64,000 nt of DNA, taken from NCBI RefSeq assembly GCF_003028575.1, contig NZ_PYUD01000004.1:124001-188000 (forward strand). Direction: 5' to 3'. The DNA is from Halomonas urumqiensis (lineage in GTDB: Bacteria; Pseudomonadota; Gammaproteobacteria; Pseudomonadales; Halomonadaceae). The notes beneath the pieces were generated by a model. The model was not told the DNA's origin and ran no database searches. It was given only the letters and a program-made list of their open reading frames with translations. This document shows positions 51,427-61,046 of this stretch, piece by piece. The first letter of the stretch is position 1; each line of letters opens with the position of its first letter. Both the position numbers and the translations under genes were made by a program.

Positions 51427-52536
51427 CTAGCGGCCAGCCTTGAGCGCGTCTTCCAGAATCGCCAGTTGCCCCGGTACCAGGGCGTTCTCCACCGCGGTGA
51501 TCCGCAGCACGTGGCCGAGCGCCGGGTCGGCGGGCCGGGCGATCAGCTTGCCCTGTGCCAGCAGCTCACGATGCACTTGCGCGGCGAGCTCGGCATCGGG
51601 CAGCCGCAGGCCGATGAAGTTGGTGGCACTGGGCAGCACATCGGCCCCCATGGCCTTGAAGTGCTGGGCAAGCCGGGCACGACGCTCGCGCACCGCCGCC
51701 ACATGGGCGCGGGTCTCGTCAGGCGCGTCGAGCACCACTTCGGCGGCGGCCTGGGTCAGTGTCGAGACGGCGTAATGAATGCGCACCTTCATCATCACCG
51801 CCAGAGTGTCCGGCTCGGCGATGGCATAGCCGACGCGCAGGCCGGCCAGGCCATGGGCCTTGGAGAGGGTGCGAAGGCGAATCACACCGGGCAGCACGCG
51901 GCGTCCGAACTCGTCGTCGGCGTCGTCGCGAAAGTCATGGTAGGCCTCGTCGAGCAGCAGCCAGCAGTCGTCGGGCAGGTCGCGCCGCAGGGCCAGGATG
52001 GCGTCGTCGTCGTGCAGGTGGCCACTGGGGTTGTCGGGGTTGGCCAGGTAGACCAGCCGCGCGGTGTTGTCGTGGGCCGCGCGCAGCAGTGCCTCGAGGT
52101 CTGGCGCCAGGCGGCCCGGGCCTTCGTCGTAGGGCACTTCTACCAGCTGGCAGCCCTGCCCGCGGGCGAAATAGCCGAAGGTGGGGTAGGTGCCGGCGGT
52201 GCCGACCACGCAGGCCCCCGGCTCGGCGGTGGCACGCAGGGCCAGGGCGATCAGGCTGTCGGCACCGGCATCCACCAGCATGGCATCCAGCGGAATGCCA
52301 TGGCGTTCGGTCAGGCGTTGGCGGATGCCTAGCGCTTCGGCGTCGCCGTAGCTGTAGACATGCTGTGCCATGGCATCGCCGAAGTGCTCGCGCAGCGCCC
52401 GGTGGGGCATGTCCAGGCCTTCGTTCGAGCCCAGCTGGTCGGGAATCTTGCGGCCGAGGCGGCGCTCCAGGACACGCACGCCGGGGAAGGGGTTGTGGGG
52501 GCCGTCGCCGGTGAGGTGAGCGGGAAAACGGGACAT
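51427..52536 (-). CDS. HisC-like PLP aminotransferase
   Basis: A 369-residue fold-type I aminotransferase of the histidinol-phosphate aminotransferase group. The PLP lysine is in RTLSKAHGLAGLRVGYA; LANPDNPSGH and LLDEAYHDF are the other cofactor loops. It is not in a his operon; it is 12 bases downstream of an EamA exporter gene and probably co-transcribed, so a role on another amino acid is likely. Confidence 0.88.
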   Translation of the reverse strand: MSRFPAHLTGDGPHNPFPGVRVLERRLGRKIPDQLGSNEGLDMPHRALREHFGDAMAQHVYSYGDAEALGIRQRLTERHGIPLDAMLVDAGADSLIALALRATAEPGACVVGTAGTYPTFGYFARGQGCQLVEVPYDEGPGRLAPDLEALLRAAHDNTARLVYLANPDNPSGHLHDDDAILALRRDLPDDCWLLLDEAYHDFRDDADDEFGRRVLPGVIRLRTLSKAHGLAGLRVGYAIAEPDTLAVMMKVRIHYAVSTLTQAAAEVVLDAPDETRAHVAAVRERRARLAQHFKAMGADVLPSATNFIGLRLPDAELAAQVHRELLAQGKLIARPADPALGHVLRITAVENALVPGQLAILEDALKAGR

Positions 52537-52548
52537 GATGGACTCCAG

Positions 52549-53475
52549 TCAAGTAGCAGGACGGTTGAGCATGACGATGGCGATCGCACCGAGTATCAAG
52601 GCAAGCGCGATGATCACCTTGAGCGATAGCGGCTCGCCAAGCAGGACGATGGCGCCGGCCACGCCCACTACCGGGATGATCAGCGTGCTGATGGTGGCCT
52701 GGCCGATGCTCAGGCGGTTGATGTTCAGGAACCACAGCATCTGGGCAATGCAGATCGAGAACACCAGGTGGTAGCCCAGCGCCAGCCAGGTGCTGGGGCG
52801 CCATTGATCGGGTGGTGGCGGCGTTTCCAGCACCATCGTCATTACCACCATCGGCACCGCGCAGAGGGCGAACTGCCAGCCGGTGATTACCACCGTCGGG
52901 CTCTGCCAGGCGCCACGCATCTTGATCAGCACCGTGCCCAGCGCCCAGGAGAGTGCCGCCCCAAGCACCAGCAGCGGCCCGCCGAGCCCGGCGGCACCCG
53001 CGGCCAGGGCGGCCGGGCCGAACAGTACGGCGAGCCCCAACTGGCCACAGGCCAGCCCCAGCCACTGGCGCGGGGTGATGCGCTCGCCGAGCATCCACCA
53101 GGCCAGCAGCACTGCCCAGCAGGGCATGGTGAAGGCGATGATCGCCGCCTGGGACGTGGGCATGCGCAACTGGGCGAAGGCCGTACCCAGGTTGAAGACG
53201 AGGATGGTGAACACGCCGGTGATGGCAAGCCAAGGCCACTCGCCACGCGATACGCGAAGCGGCATGCCGCGAATGCGCGCCCAGCCAAGCAGCACCACGG
53301 CACCGGTGGTGAAGCCGATGGCGCGCAGGGTCAGCGGGGGCAGGTCCATCAGGATGAAGCGCACCGCCGGCCAGTTGCCGCCCCAGAGCAGCCCGATGGC
53401 GGCGATCAACACGAGCGAGCCGAGCAGGGGGCGGGAATCGGCGGCCAGACGCAGCCGTTGGGCGAACAGGCGCAT
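52549..53475 (-). CDS. EamA/DMT family permease
   Basis: A 308-residue inner-membrane protein with ten helices in two EamA repeats (LLWGGNWPAVRFIL in the first; VVGVAGAIVLLGEPLSLK in the second). Such proteins often export amino acids or metabolites. It sits between a 2-hydroxyacid dehydrogenase (10 bases upstream) and an aminotransferase, suggesting a small operon for one compound. Confidence 0.9.
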   Translation of the reverse strand: MRLFAQRLRLAADSRPLLGSLVLIAAIGLLWGGNWPAVRFILMDLPPLTLRAIGFTTGAVVLLGWARIRGMPLRVSRGEWPWLAITGVFTILVFNLGTAFAQLRMPTSQAAIIAFTMPCWAVLLAWWMLGERITPRQWLGLACGQLGLAVLFGPAALAAGAAGLGGPLLVLGAALSWALGTVLIKMRGAWQSPTVVITGWQFALCAVPMVVMTMVLETPPPPDQWRPSTWLALGYHLVFSICIAQMLWFLNINRLSIGQATISTLIIPVVGVAGAIVLLGEPLSLKVIIALALILGAIAIVMLNRPAT

Positions 53476-53485
53476 TCGAGAGCTC

Positions 53486-54910
53486 TCAGCCGGCCGCTGG
53501 GGCCAGCACCTTGTGGCGATTGAGCAGCCCCAACGGATCCATGGCCTGCTTGAGCGTGTGCATCAGGGCGATTTCTTCGGGCGTGCGCGAGATTGAAAGG
53601 TAAGCCCGCTTCTCGAGCCCGATGCCGTGCTCAGCGGAGACCGAGCCGCCAAGCTCGGCGAGTGGCGAATAGACATGCGCTTCCACCGCGTGGCGGGTCT
53701 CGTCCGCGTGGCTGCCGACGCTGACCGACAGGTGCAGGTTGCCGTCGCCGAGATGACCGAAGGTCACCATGCGGCCATCCGGCCAGTCATGGGTGATAGC
53801 GGCCTCCACCTTGGCCACGTAGCGCTCCATCTCGGCAATCGGCAGGCTGACATCGAAGGTGAACAGCGGGGCCAGCGTTTGAATGAGTCCCTCGATGTCC
53901 TCGCGGATGTCCCAGATGCCTTGGCGCTGGCTGGCCGAGTGGGCGACCACCGCGTCCTCGATCAGTTGCTGTTCCAGCGCCGCTTCGAGGGCCTTCGAGA
54001 ACAGCGCGGCATGGCTCTCGGCATCGGTGCCCAGCGATTCGAGAATCACGTAGAAGGGCGCGTCGGTGGCAAGTGGCGGCGTGTGGCGCCCGCTCTGCTC
54101 GGTGAGCAGCCGGTAGTGGCTTTGCCACATGGCCTCGAAGGCGGCCAGGTTACCCCCCAGCGCCTGGCCCATGTGGGCGAGCAGCCCGGTCACGGCCTCG
54201 AAGCTCGGGCAGGCCACAAGTGCGGTCTGCACGTCGCTGGTGGGTGGCCGGAGCTGGAGCACGGCGCGCGTGACGATGCCCAGCGTGCCTTCACTGCCAA
54301 TGAACAGCTGCTTCAGGTCGAAGCCGGCGTTGTTCTTGAGCATGCGGTTCATCGAGCTGACCACCGTGCCATCGGCGAGCACCGCCTCTAGCCCGAGTAC
54401 CTGCTGGCGCATCATGCCGTAGCGAATCACGCGGATACCGCCGGCGTTGGTGGCGATATTGCCACCGATGGTACAACTTCCGCGGGCCCCCAGGTCCAGG
54501 GCGAATTGCCGCCCGGCGCCTTCGGCGGCTTCCTGCACCTTCTGCAACGGGGCACCAGCCTGCACGGTCAGGGTGTTGCCGATCGGGTCGATGTCCTCGA
54601 TGGTGGTCATGCGCTCCAGCGAGATGACCACTTCGCTTGGTTCTGCCTCGGCGCCATGCACCAGCCCCGTCAGGCCGCCATGGGTGACCACCGGTTGATG
54701 GGCGCCGTGGCAGGCACGCATCACAGCGGCGAGCTCATCGGTACTGGCCGGGCGTACGATGGCACCGGCACGGCACCCAGCAGCGCTCAGCCAGTCGACA
54801 CTGCGTGCGCTGACGTCGTCGCCGGTGAGCACGTTGCCACCACCGACGATCGCGGCGATCTGCATCAACAAGCCATCCTTCGACACGTCATCCTTCAACA
54901 AGCCATCCAT
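53486..54910 (-). CDS. FAD-linked D-2-hydroxyacid dehydrogenase
   Basis: A 474-residue flavoprotein of the GlcD/D-2-hydroxyglutarate dehydrogenase type. The PCMH FAD domain shows PVVTHGGLTGLVHGA and the Gly-rich GSCTIGGNIATNAGG, IGSEGTLGIVT; the C-terminal FAD-oxidase domain has TFGHLGDGNLHLSV and GSVSAEHGIGLEKR with metal-binding His. The exact hydroxyacid is unknown. AGGAGGG precedes the ATG. The N-terminus has a small duplication (DGLL twice). Confidence 0.9.
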   Translation of the reverse strand: MDGLLKDDVSKDGLLMQIAAIVGGGNVLTGDDVSARSVDWLSAAGCRAGAIVRPASTDELAAVMRACHGAHQPVVTHGGLTGLVHGAEAEPSEVVISLERMTTIEDIDPIGNTLTVQAGAPLQKVQEAAEGAGRQFALDLGARGSCTIGGNIATNAGGIRVIRYGMMRQQVLGLEAVLADGTVVSSMNRMLKNNAGFDLKQLFIGSEGTLGIVTRAVLQLRPPTSDVQTALVACPSFEAVTGLLAHMGQALGGNLAAFEAMWQSHYRLLTEQSGRHTPPLATDAPFYVILESLGTDAESHAALFSKALEAALEQQLIEDAVVAHSASQRQGIWDIREDIEGLIQTLAPLFTFDVSLPIAEMERYVAKVEAAITHDWPDGRMVTFGHLGDGNLHLSVSVGSHADETRHAVEAHVYSPLAELGGSVSAEHGIGLEKRAYLSISRTPEEIALMHTLKQAMDPLGLLNRHKVLAPAAG

Positions 54911-54970
54911 TGACTGCGGCCCTCCTGGTTATTCAGTGATCACCCATTTAGTGAACACGCCATTTTGAGG

Positions 54971-56602
54971 TCACGCTTCGGCCAGCTCATGCTCGCGGCC
55001 GGGAATCGCCTCGAGCAGCTCGCGCGTGTAGGCTTCCCTGGGCGTCAGGAAGACATCTCGCGCCGGTCCCTGTTCGACGATTCGGCCATGCTGCATGACG
55101 ATGATGCGGTCACAGATCTGCGCGGCCACGCGCAGGTCGTGGGTAATGAACAAAAGCGCCAGCGAGAGCTTCTGCTTGAGGTCCTCCAGCAGCTCGAGGA
55201 TTTGTGCCTGGATCGACACATCAAGCGCCGAGACCGCCTCATCGGCAACGATCAGCTCGGGATTCAGCGCCAGGGCACGGGCGATGCCGATGCGCTGGCG
55301 CTGGCCACCGGAGAACTCATGCGGAAAGCGATCAGCGGTGCCGCCAAGGCCCACCAGCTCGAGTAGTTCGTCGGCCTGTGCGAGTGCTTTTTCACGTGGT
55401 ACATCGTTGGCGATCGGCCCCTGGGCAATGGCCATGCCGACGCGGGTACGCGGGTTCAACGAGGCGTAGGGGTCCTGGAAGATCATCTGCACGCGATGAC
55501 GCTGTCGGCGCAATGTTTCGCCCTTGAGCGCCGAGAAATCAATGCCCGAGAGGCTCAGTGTGCCGTGATCCGGGCGCTCCAGACGCACCACGCAGCGCCC
55601 CAGGGTCGACTTGCCGGAGCCGGATTCGCCGACGATGCCGACCGTCTCGCCCTTGAGCAACACAAAGCTGACATCGTCCAGTGCTCGTACCTCGCGGGAT
55701 GGCTTGAAAAGGCCGCCCCGCGAGCGGAACACCTTGTCGAGATGGGCGACTTCGAGCAGCGGGGTATCGGTTTCTGCACCCCGGGCTTCGGGAATCACGT
55801 CGCTGGGGATTGCCTCGATCAGCGCACGGGTATAGGGGTCCTGGGGGTGCTTGAGCACGTGTTCGGCTTCGCCCAGCTCGACGATGCGCCCATGGCGCAT
55901 CACGCAGACCCGGTTGGCGATCTCGGCCACCACCCCGAAGTCGTGGGTGATGAACATCACCGACATGCCCCGGCGCTGCTGCAGGTCACGGATCAGCTCG
56001 AGGATCTGCGCCTGGGTGGTCACATCGAGTGCCGTGGTGGGTTCGTCGGCGATCAGCACTTCCGGTGCCAGGGCCAGCGCCATGGCGATCATCACGCGCT
56101 GTCGTTGGCCACCGGAGAGCTGAAAGGGATAAGCACGAATGGCCTTTTCCGGCTGGGGGATGCCAACCTCCTCGAGCAGCGCCAGGGCCTTTTCCTGGCG
56201 CTCGCGTGGCGTGAACTGGCCATGGGCCTCGAACACCTCGCTGATCTGGGCGCCCACCCGCATCAACGGGTTCAACGCGGTCATCGGCTCCTGGAAGATC
56301 ATGCCGATGCGCAGGCCACGCAGCTTGCGGTGCTGCTTTTCGGTGAGGGTCAGCAGGTCCTGGCCGTCGAACATTACCTCGCCCGCCACCGCGCGTACGC
56401 CCTTTGGCAGCAGGCCCATGATGGCGTTGGCGGCCATCGACTTGCCGGAGCCGGATTCGCCGACCACGCACATGATCTCGCCGCGCGCCACGTCGTAGCT
56501 GACATCCTCGACGGCGAAGTCGCGATCGGCGCCCTTGGGCAGGGCGATGGTCAATCCGCGAATGCTCAGTACCGGGTCATCGGTTGTGCTTGTCATGGTC
56601 AT
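54971..56602 (-). CDS. peptide-type ABC transporter ATPase, duplicated
   Basis: A 543-residue protein containing two full ABC ATPases, equal to DppD and DppF fused. Walker A GESGSGKS occurs twice, [12 protein letters not shown] and [12 protein letters not shown] are the signatures, and [12 protein letters not shown] and [12 protein letters not shown] the Walker B regions. The second Walker B has Ala in place of the usual Pro. A second ATG at 56596 has better spacing to GAGAG. Last gene of the four-gene transporter operon. Confidence 0.95.
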   Translation of the reverse strand: MTMTSTTDDPVLSIRGLTIALPKGADRDFAVEDVSYDVARGEIMCVVGESGSGKSMAANAIMGLLPKGVRAVAGEVMFDGQDLLTLTEKQHRKLRGLRIGMIFQEPMTALNPLMRVGAQISEVFEAHGQFTPRERQEKALALLEEVGIPQPEKAIRAYPFQLSGGQRQRVMIAMALALAPEVLIADEPTTALDVTTQAQILELIRDLQQRRGMSVMFITHDFGVVAEIANRVCVMRHGRIVELGEAEHVLKHPQDPYTRALIEAIPSDVIPEARGAETDTPLLEVAHLDKVFRSRGGLFKPSREVRALDDVSFVLLKGETVGIVGESGSGKSTLGRCVVRLERPDHGTLSLSGIDFSALKGETLRRQRHRVQMIFQDPYASLNPRTRVGMAIAQGPIANDVPREKALAQADELLELVGLGGTADRFPHEFSGGQRQRIGIARALALNPELIVADEAVSALDVSIQAQILELLEDLKQKLSLALLFITHDLRVAAQICDRIIVMQHGRIVEQGPARDVFLTPREAYTRELLEAIPGREHELAEA

Positions 56603-56605
56603 CTC

Positions 56606-57442
56606 TCACGAACGCTCGCGGGCGAGTTTGGGGTTGAGGGCGTCATCGAGCCCTTCGCCCACCAGGTTCAAGGCCAGCACCGTCAGCAGGATGGCGACCC
56701 CGGGGAAGAAGCTCAGCCACCAGGCCTGGCGAATGACCGTGCGCGCGGCGCCGATCATGTAGCCCCAGGACATCACGTTGGGATCACCAAGCCCCAGGAA
56801 CGAGAGCGCGGATTCCAGCAGGATGGCGGTGGCCACCATCAACGAGGCGAGCACGATGATCGGTGACAGGGTATTGGGCAGGATCTGCTTGAGGATGATG
56901 GTGGTGTTGCTCTGGCCGACCAGGCGCGCTGCCTCGACATATTCCCGGTGGCGCAGCGACATGAACTCGGCGCGCACCAGGCGTGCCACCGGTGGCCAGC
57001 TGACGATGGCGATGGCCAGCACGATGGAGGTCACGCTGGGCTGCATGATCGCCACCAGCACGATGGCCAGGGCGAAGTTGGGGATGGTCTGGAAGAACTC
57101 GGTGAAACGCATCAAGGCGTCGTCGACAAGGCCGCCATAGTAGCCGGCGATGGCGCCGAGTGGCACGCCGATGGCCAGCGCGACCACCGTGGAGACGAGG
57201 CCGATCAACAGCGAGACCCAGGCGCCGTGCATCAGCCCAGCGGCGACATTGCGGCCCATGGTGTCGGTGCCGAGCCAGAAGCCATCGACCTCCATGGGCG
57301 ACAGGAAGGGGCGCTGCACCATGCGCCATGGCGATTCGGGAAACACCAGTGGCGCCAGTATCGCCATCAGGATGATGGCAAGCAGGATGATCAACCCCAC
57401 CAGGGCGCCACGGTTCTGGGCAAAGCGGGCGAAGAAGCTCAT
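56606..57442 (-). CDS. peptide-type ABC transporter permease (DppC-like)
   Basis: A 278-residue permease with six helices. FWLGTDTMGRNVAAGLMHGA is the typical N-terminal DppC segment, and EYVEAARLVGQSNTTIILKQ is the coupling loop. The ATG overlaps the stop of the preceding permease as ATGA at 57439-57442. Confidence 0.94.
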   Translation of the reverse strand: MSFFARFAQNRGALVGLIILLAIILMAILAPLVFPESPWRMVQRPFLSPMEVDGFWLGTDTMGRNVAAGLMHGAWVSLLIGLVSTVVALAIGVPLGAIAGYYGGLVDDALMRFTEFFQTIPNFALAIVLVAIMQPSVTSIVLAIAIVSWPPVARLVRAEFMSLRHREYVEAARLVGQSNTTIILKQILPNTLSPIIVLASLMVATAILLESALSFLGLGDPNVMSWGYMIGAARTVIRQAWWLSFFPGVAILLTVLALNLVGEGLDDALNPKLARERS

Positions 57443-58416
57443 GAGCCCTCCTTGATGCGCGGGTCGGCCAGCCGATAGACCAGGTCGGTAATGATATTGA
57501 AGACGATGACCAGGGCGGCCGAGAAGAAGAAGATGCCAAGCAGCAGGTTGTAGTCTCGCTGCTGGAGGGCTTCGTACATCAGGCGGCCGATGCCGGGCCA
57601 GGCGAACACTGTCTCGGTGAGGATGGCGCCGCCGACCATCTGCCCGGCCTGCAGGCCGGCCAGGGTGATGATCGGCAACAGGGCGTTGCGCAGGATGTGG
57701 CGTCGCTGGATGACCCGGGGTGCCAAGCCCTTGGCACGCGCGGTCTTCACGTAATCCTGCTGGCTGGCCTCGAGCATCGAGGCCCGCGTCATGCGGGTGT
57801 AGATGGCCATGAAGAACAGCGCCAGGGTGGTAGCGGGCAGTACCAGGTGCTTGCCCACATCGAGGGCCAGCGCCAGGCCGGTGTGGCCGGCGCCCACCGT
57901 GTACATGCCGTAGGCCGGTAGCCAGCCAAGCGTGACCGAGAACAGCACCACGGCCATCAGCGCGACCCAGAACAGCGGCGTGGCATAGAACACCAGCGCG
58001 AGTGCCATTATCAGCGAGCCGGAAGGCTTCTTGACCCTGGCTGCGGCCATGGCGCCGGCGACGATGCCCAGGGCAAGCGACAGCACAAAGGCGGTACCGG
58101 TGAGCAACAGGGTAGCCGGCATGCGTGCCATGATCAGGTCGAGTACCGGGACCTGCTGGCGGTAGGAGTAGCCGAAATCCAACGTGGCGATGCCTGAGAT
58201 GTACCGCCACAGCTGCACGTAGACGGGTTGATCGAGGCCGAAGCGTTCACGCAGCTGGCGCAGGAATTCCTCGTCGGTGGCCCCGGCCTCGCCGGCCAGG
58301 ATCGCGGCGGGGTCTCCCGGTGCGAGCTGGATCAGGCAGAAATTGAAGATCACGATCATGAATAGCACGATCACGGCCTTGAAAAGCCGCATCGTGATCA
58401 ATCTGGCGTAGAGCAT
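57439..58416 (-). CDS. peptide-type ABC transporter permease (DppB-like)
   Basis: A 325-residue permease. LIQLAPGDPAAILAGEAG and RERFGLDQPVYVQLWRYISG are the usual DppB N-terminus; DYVKTARAKGLAPRVIQRRH is the ATPase-contact loop. It lies 84 bases after the binding-protein gene. Confidence 0.94.
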   Translation of the reverse strand: MLYARLITMRLFKAVIVLFMIVIFNFCLIQLAPGDPAAILAGEAGATDEEFLRQLRERFGLDQPVYVQLWRYISGIATLDFGYSYRQQVPVLDLIMARMPATLLLTGTAFVLSLALGIVAGAMAAARVKKPSGSLIMALALVFYATPLFWVALMAVVLFSVTLGWLPAYGMYTVGAGHTGLALALDVGKHLVLPATTLALFFMAIYTRMTRASMLEASQQDYVKTARAKGLAPRVIQRRHILRNALLPIITLAGLQAGQMVGGAILTETVFAWPGIGRLMYEALQQRDYNLLLGIFFFSAALVIVFNIITDLVYRLADPRIKEGS

Positions 58417-58500
58417 GGGTGTCCCTCGGCGGGCGGTGGCGTGGCCGGTCAGTGCCTGGCGAGAGCCAGGTTGGCAACCTCATGACCGGCCACAGTGGGC

Positions 58501-60057
58501 TCAGCGGTCGAGCCAGGCGTCCTTGAAGCCATCGTTGACGCCGACCCCGGAGGTCACCAGGTCCTTGACGTCGCAGCGGTAGATGGTCGGGAAGCCGAGT
58601 TCCAGTAGCCACCCCACCGGCACATCCTCGTGCAGGATTTCCTGGACCTCGCGATAGAGCGCTTCGCGCTCCTCGTCCGGGAAGGCGGTGGCCGCTTCGT
58701 TGAAGAGCTCGTCGACGCGCTCGTTCTCGTAGCCCTCGACGTTGTTCCAGGGCGAGCCACGCTCGATGTTACTTGAAAGATAGGTGCGCGATATGCCAAG
58801 CGCCGGATCCCCGTACTGGTACAGGTAGGTGAACGCCATGTCGTAGTCCCAGTCGCCGAGGCGCTGGTTCCAACCGCCCACGTCAGTGGCTTCGGTGGTG
58901 ACGTTGATGCCCACTTCGCGCAGGTTCTGCTGCACCGCCTCGGCCCAGCGAGTCCAGGTCTCGCCATAGGGAAGTGGCAGCAGGCGCACTTCCTCGTCGT
59001 CGTAGCCCATCTCGTCGAGCAGTTCCCGGGCACGCTCCGGGTCGTGGTCGTAGGGCTCGAGATCGTCGTTCTGAAAGCGGGCGTTGGAGCCGAACGCCGA
59101 CAGCGGCACGTTGCCGAGTCCATTCCACAGCACGTCACGCGCGAACTCGCGATCCATGGCGTACATCACCGCCTGGCGGAAGCGCTTGTCGGCGGTGGGG
59201 CCTTCGCGGTTGTTCATCCACAGCATGGCGAACGGGCTGAAATACTCGTGGCCCGCTTCGGTCACACAGGTATTGTCCATCTCGGTGAGGCGCGGAATGT
59301 CGAAGTTCTCGACAGTGCCGTAGGGCAGCACGTCCATGGTGCCGTTTTCATAGGCCACGGCGCGCGATGCGCCATCCGGGATGATGTGCCAGTTGATGCC
59401 ATCGAGATAGGGCAGACCTTCCTCGTAGTAGTCTTCGTTCTTGACCAGTTGGATGACGGTGCCGCGGTCCCAGTTGTCGAACTTGAACGGGCCGGTGCCG
59501 ATGGGATGGTTGTTGGCTTCGTTGTCGCGGAAATCGGTACCTTCGTAGATGTGCTTGGGCACCATGGTGAAGGTGCCTGCCTCGAAGGAGATCAGGAACG
59601 GACCGAAGGGTTCGGAAAGGGTGAACTCGACGGTGTGCTCGTCGACCGCCTCGATGGACTCGATGTGTTGCAGTACCGCACGGGCGCTTGGGTTGAGCTC
59701 GCGGTGGAAGACATCGGCCGAAAACACCACGTCCTCGGCGGTGAACGGCTCGCCATCGTGCCAGGTGACGCCTTCGCGCAGGTGGAAGGTCCAGGTGCGG
59801 CCGTCATCGCTGACGTCCCAGGACTCGGCCAACTGTGGTTGAGGTTCCAACTCGGTGGTATAGCGTAGAAGCCCCTCGTAGATATTGCCCGCCACCGTAC
59901 GCGTCGGGGCATTCTGGATCATGCCGAGCACCAGGCCAGGGGGCTCTGGCTGAATGATGGTGTCGATGGTGCCGCCGCTCTTGGGTTCCTCGGCGATAAC
60001 CGCCGTGGTGCCGAACATTGCCGCCGCGGCAATGGCCGCCGCCAGTGGTGTCTTCAT
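58501..60057 (-). CDS. peptide-type ABC transporter binding protein
   Basis: A 518-residue periplasmic protein with signal peptide (cleavage near AVIA-EEP, residue 22). It has the family-5 binding protein pattern AESWDVSDDGRTWTFHLREG and GEPFTAEDVVFSADVF, and PIGTGPFKFDNWDRG. Ligand is a peptide or related compound. GAGGGA precedes the ATG at 60057. First gene of the operon; divergent from a GntR regulator. Confidence 0.94.
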   Translation of the reverse strand: MKTPLAAAIAAAAMFGTTAVIAEEPKSGGTIDTIIQPEPPGLVLGMIQNAPTRTVAGNIYEGLLRYTTELEPQPQLAESWDVSDDGRTWTFHLREGVTWHDGEPFTAEDVVFSADVFHRELNPSARAVLQHIESIEAVDEHTVEFTLSEPFGPFLISFEAGTFTMVPKHIYEGTDFRDNEANNHPIGTGPFKFDNWDRGTVIQLVKNEDYYEEGLPYLDGINWHIIPDGASRAVAYENGTMDVLPYGTVENFDIPRLTEMDNTCVTEAGHEYFSPFAMLWMNNREGPTADKRFRQAVMYAMDREFARDVLWNGLGNVPLSAFGSNARFQNDDLEPYDHDPERARELLDEMGYDDEEVRLLPLPYGETWTRWAEAVQQNLREVGINVTTEATDVGGWNQRLGDWDYDMAFTYLYQYGDPALGISRTYLSSNIERGSPWNNVEGYENERVDELFNEAATAFPDEEREALYREVQEILHEDVPVGWLLELGFPTIYRCDVKDLVTSGVGVNDGFKDAWLDR

Positions 60058-60200
60058 GGTGTTGTTCCCTCTTTGTTGTTCATGACAGGTTGTAGACCAT
60101 GCCAGTTTGCTGCACATGACAGTGCGGGCTTGTTGTTGGCGAATTGTTGTTGGTGAGATAGAACCAAACCTGCCTATTGAACGTAGCAGCGGCCCCATAA

Positions 60201-60231
60201 ACTGTCGACAGTCGGCAATCGACAGTCGACA
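60201..60231. promoter_or_regulatory. repeat operator before gntR
   Basis: The perfect palindrome ACTGTCGACAGT (60201-60212) starts a region in which TCGACAGTCG occurs twice (60205 and 60219). It is in the divergent promoter between the transporter operon and the GntR gene and fits a multi-site operator. Confidence 0.6.
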
Positions 60232-60290
60232 AACGGCTTGGCTTGTCCATACTGATTCATCGGATGATCCTGTTTTCTTGGAGCCGTTGG

Positions 60291-61046
60291 ATGTCTCAGT
60301 CGAACAGTGAGGATGTCAGGGCGATACGCTCGACCAACCTGGTGGAACAGGTGGCCGACCACCTCACTGAGGCGATCATCGCCGGTCATTACCAGCCGGG
60401 TGAGCGGCTTTCCGAGATGGCCCTGGCACGCTCGCTGGGGGTCAGTCGAGCCCCGGTACGCGAAGCCGCCAGGCTGCTTGAAAGCCGTGGCCTGGTGGTC
60501 TCCCAGCCGCGGAGGGGTTTTTTCGTGCGCGCGCTGGATGCCGCCGAGCTGGAAGATGTCTTCGACCTGCGTCTGTGCCTGGAGCGCCACGCCATCGAGC
60601 GCCTGGCGCTGAATTACGGCGAGGCGGACCGTGCAGCGCTCGAGCATCAGGTAGAGGTGCTCTGTTCGCTTGCCGACGACGCCGGCGGCAGTCGGCGTAT
60701 CGAGGAGGATCTCAAGTTTCATCGCTTGATGATCACGCTGGGCGGTAACCGACGGCTGCTCAAGGCCTTCAATGACCTGACCCACGAACTGCGCCTGTGC
60801 ATTGCATTGATCGCCAAGACCCATGAGTCGCCGGAAAGCATCGCCGGAAGTCACCGCCTGCTTCTCGATGCGCTGGCAAGTGGAGACGTTGGTCAGTGCC
60901 GGGAGGCCATCGATTATCACATCGGCGTGGCACGCGATTATGTGGTCCGCAGTCTTGACAACAGCAGTCTTGACAAAAACGGTGCTGCCATCAGCGGTGC
61001 CGCGCCTGGCGTGTCACCCGAGGGAGAAGTGCTGCGTGTCGATTGA
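60291..61046 (+). CDS. GntR family regulator (FCD domain)
   Basis: A 251-residue regulator. The winged HTH ALARSLGVSRAPVREAARLL with ESRGLVVSQPRRGFFVR leads to an all-helical FCD effector domain (RLCLERHAIERLAL). It is divergent from the peptide-type transporter and overlaps the M20 hydrolase gene by 11 bases, so it probably governs both. GGAG precedes the ATG at 60291 by seven bases. Confidence 0.92.
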   Translation: MSQSNSEDVRAIRSTNLVEQVADHLTEAIIAGHYQPGERLSEMALARSLGVSRAPVREAARLLESRGLVVSQPRRGFFVRALDAAELEDVFDLRLCLERHAIERLALNYGEADRAALEHQVEVLCSLADDAGGSRRIEEDLKFHRLMITLGGNRRLLKAFNDLTHELRLCIALIAKTHESPESIAGSHRLLLDALASGDVGQCREAIDYHIGVARDYVVRSLDNSSLDKNGAAISGAAPGVSPEGEVLRVD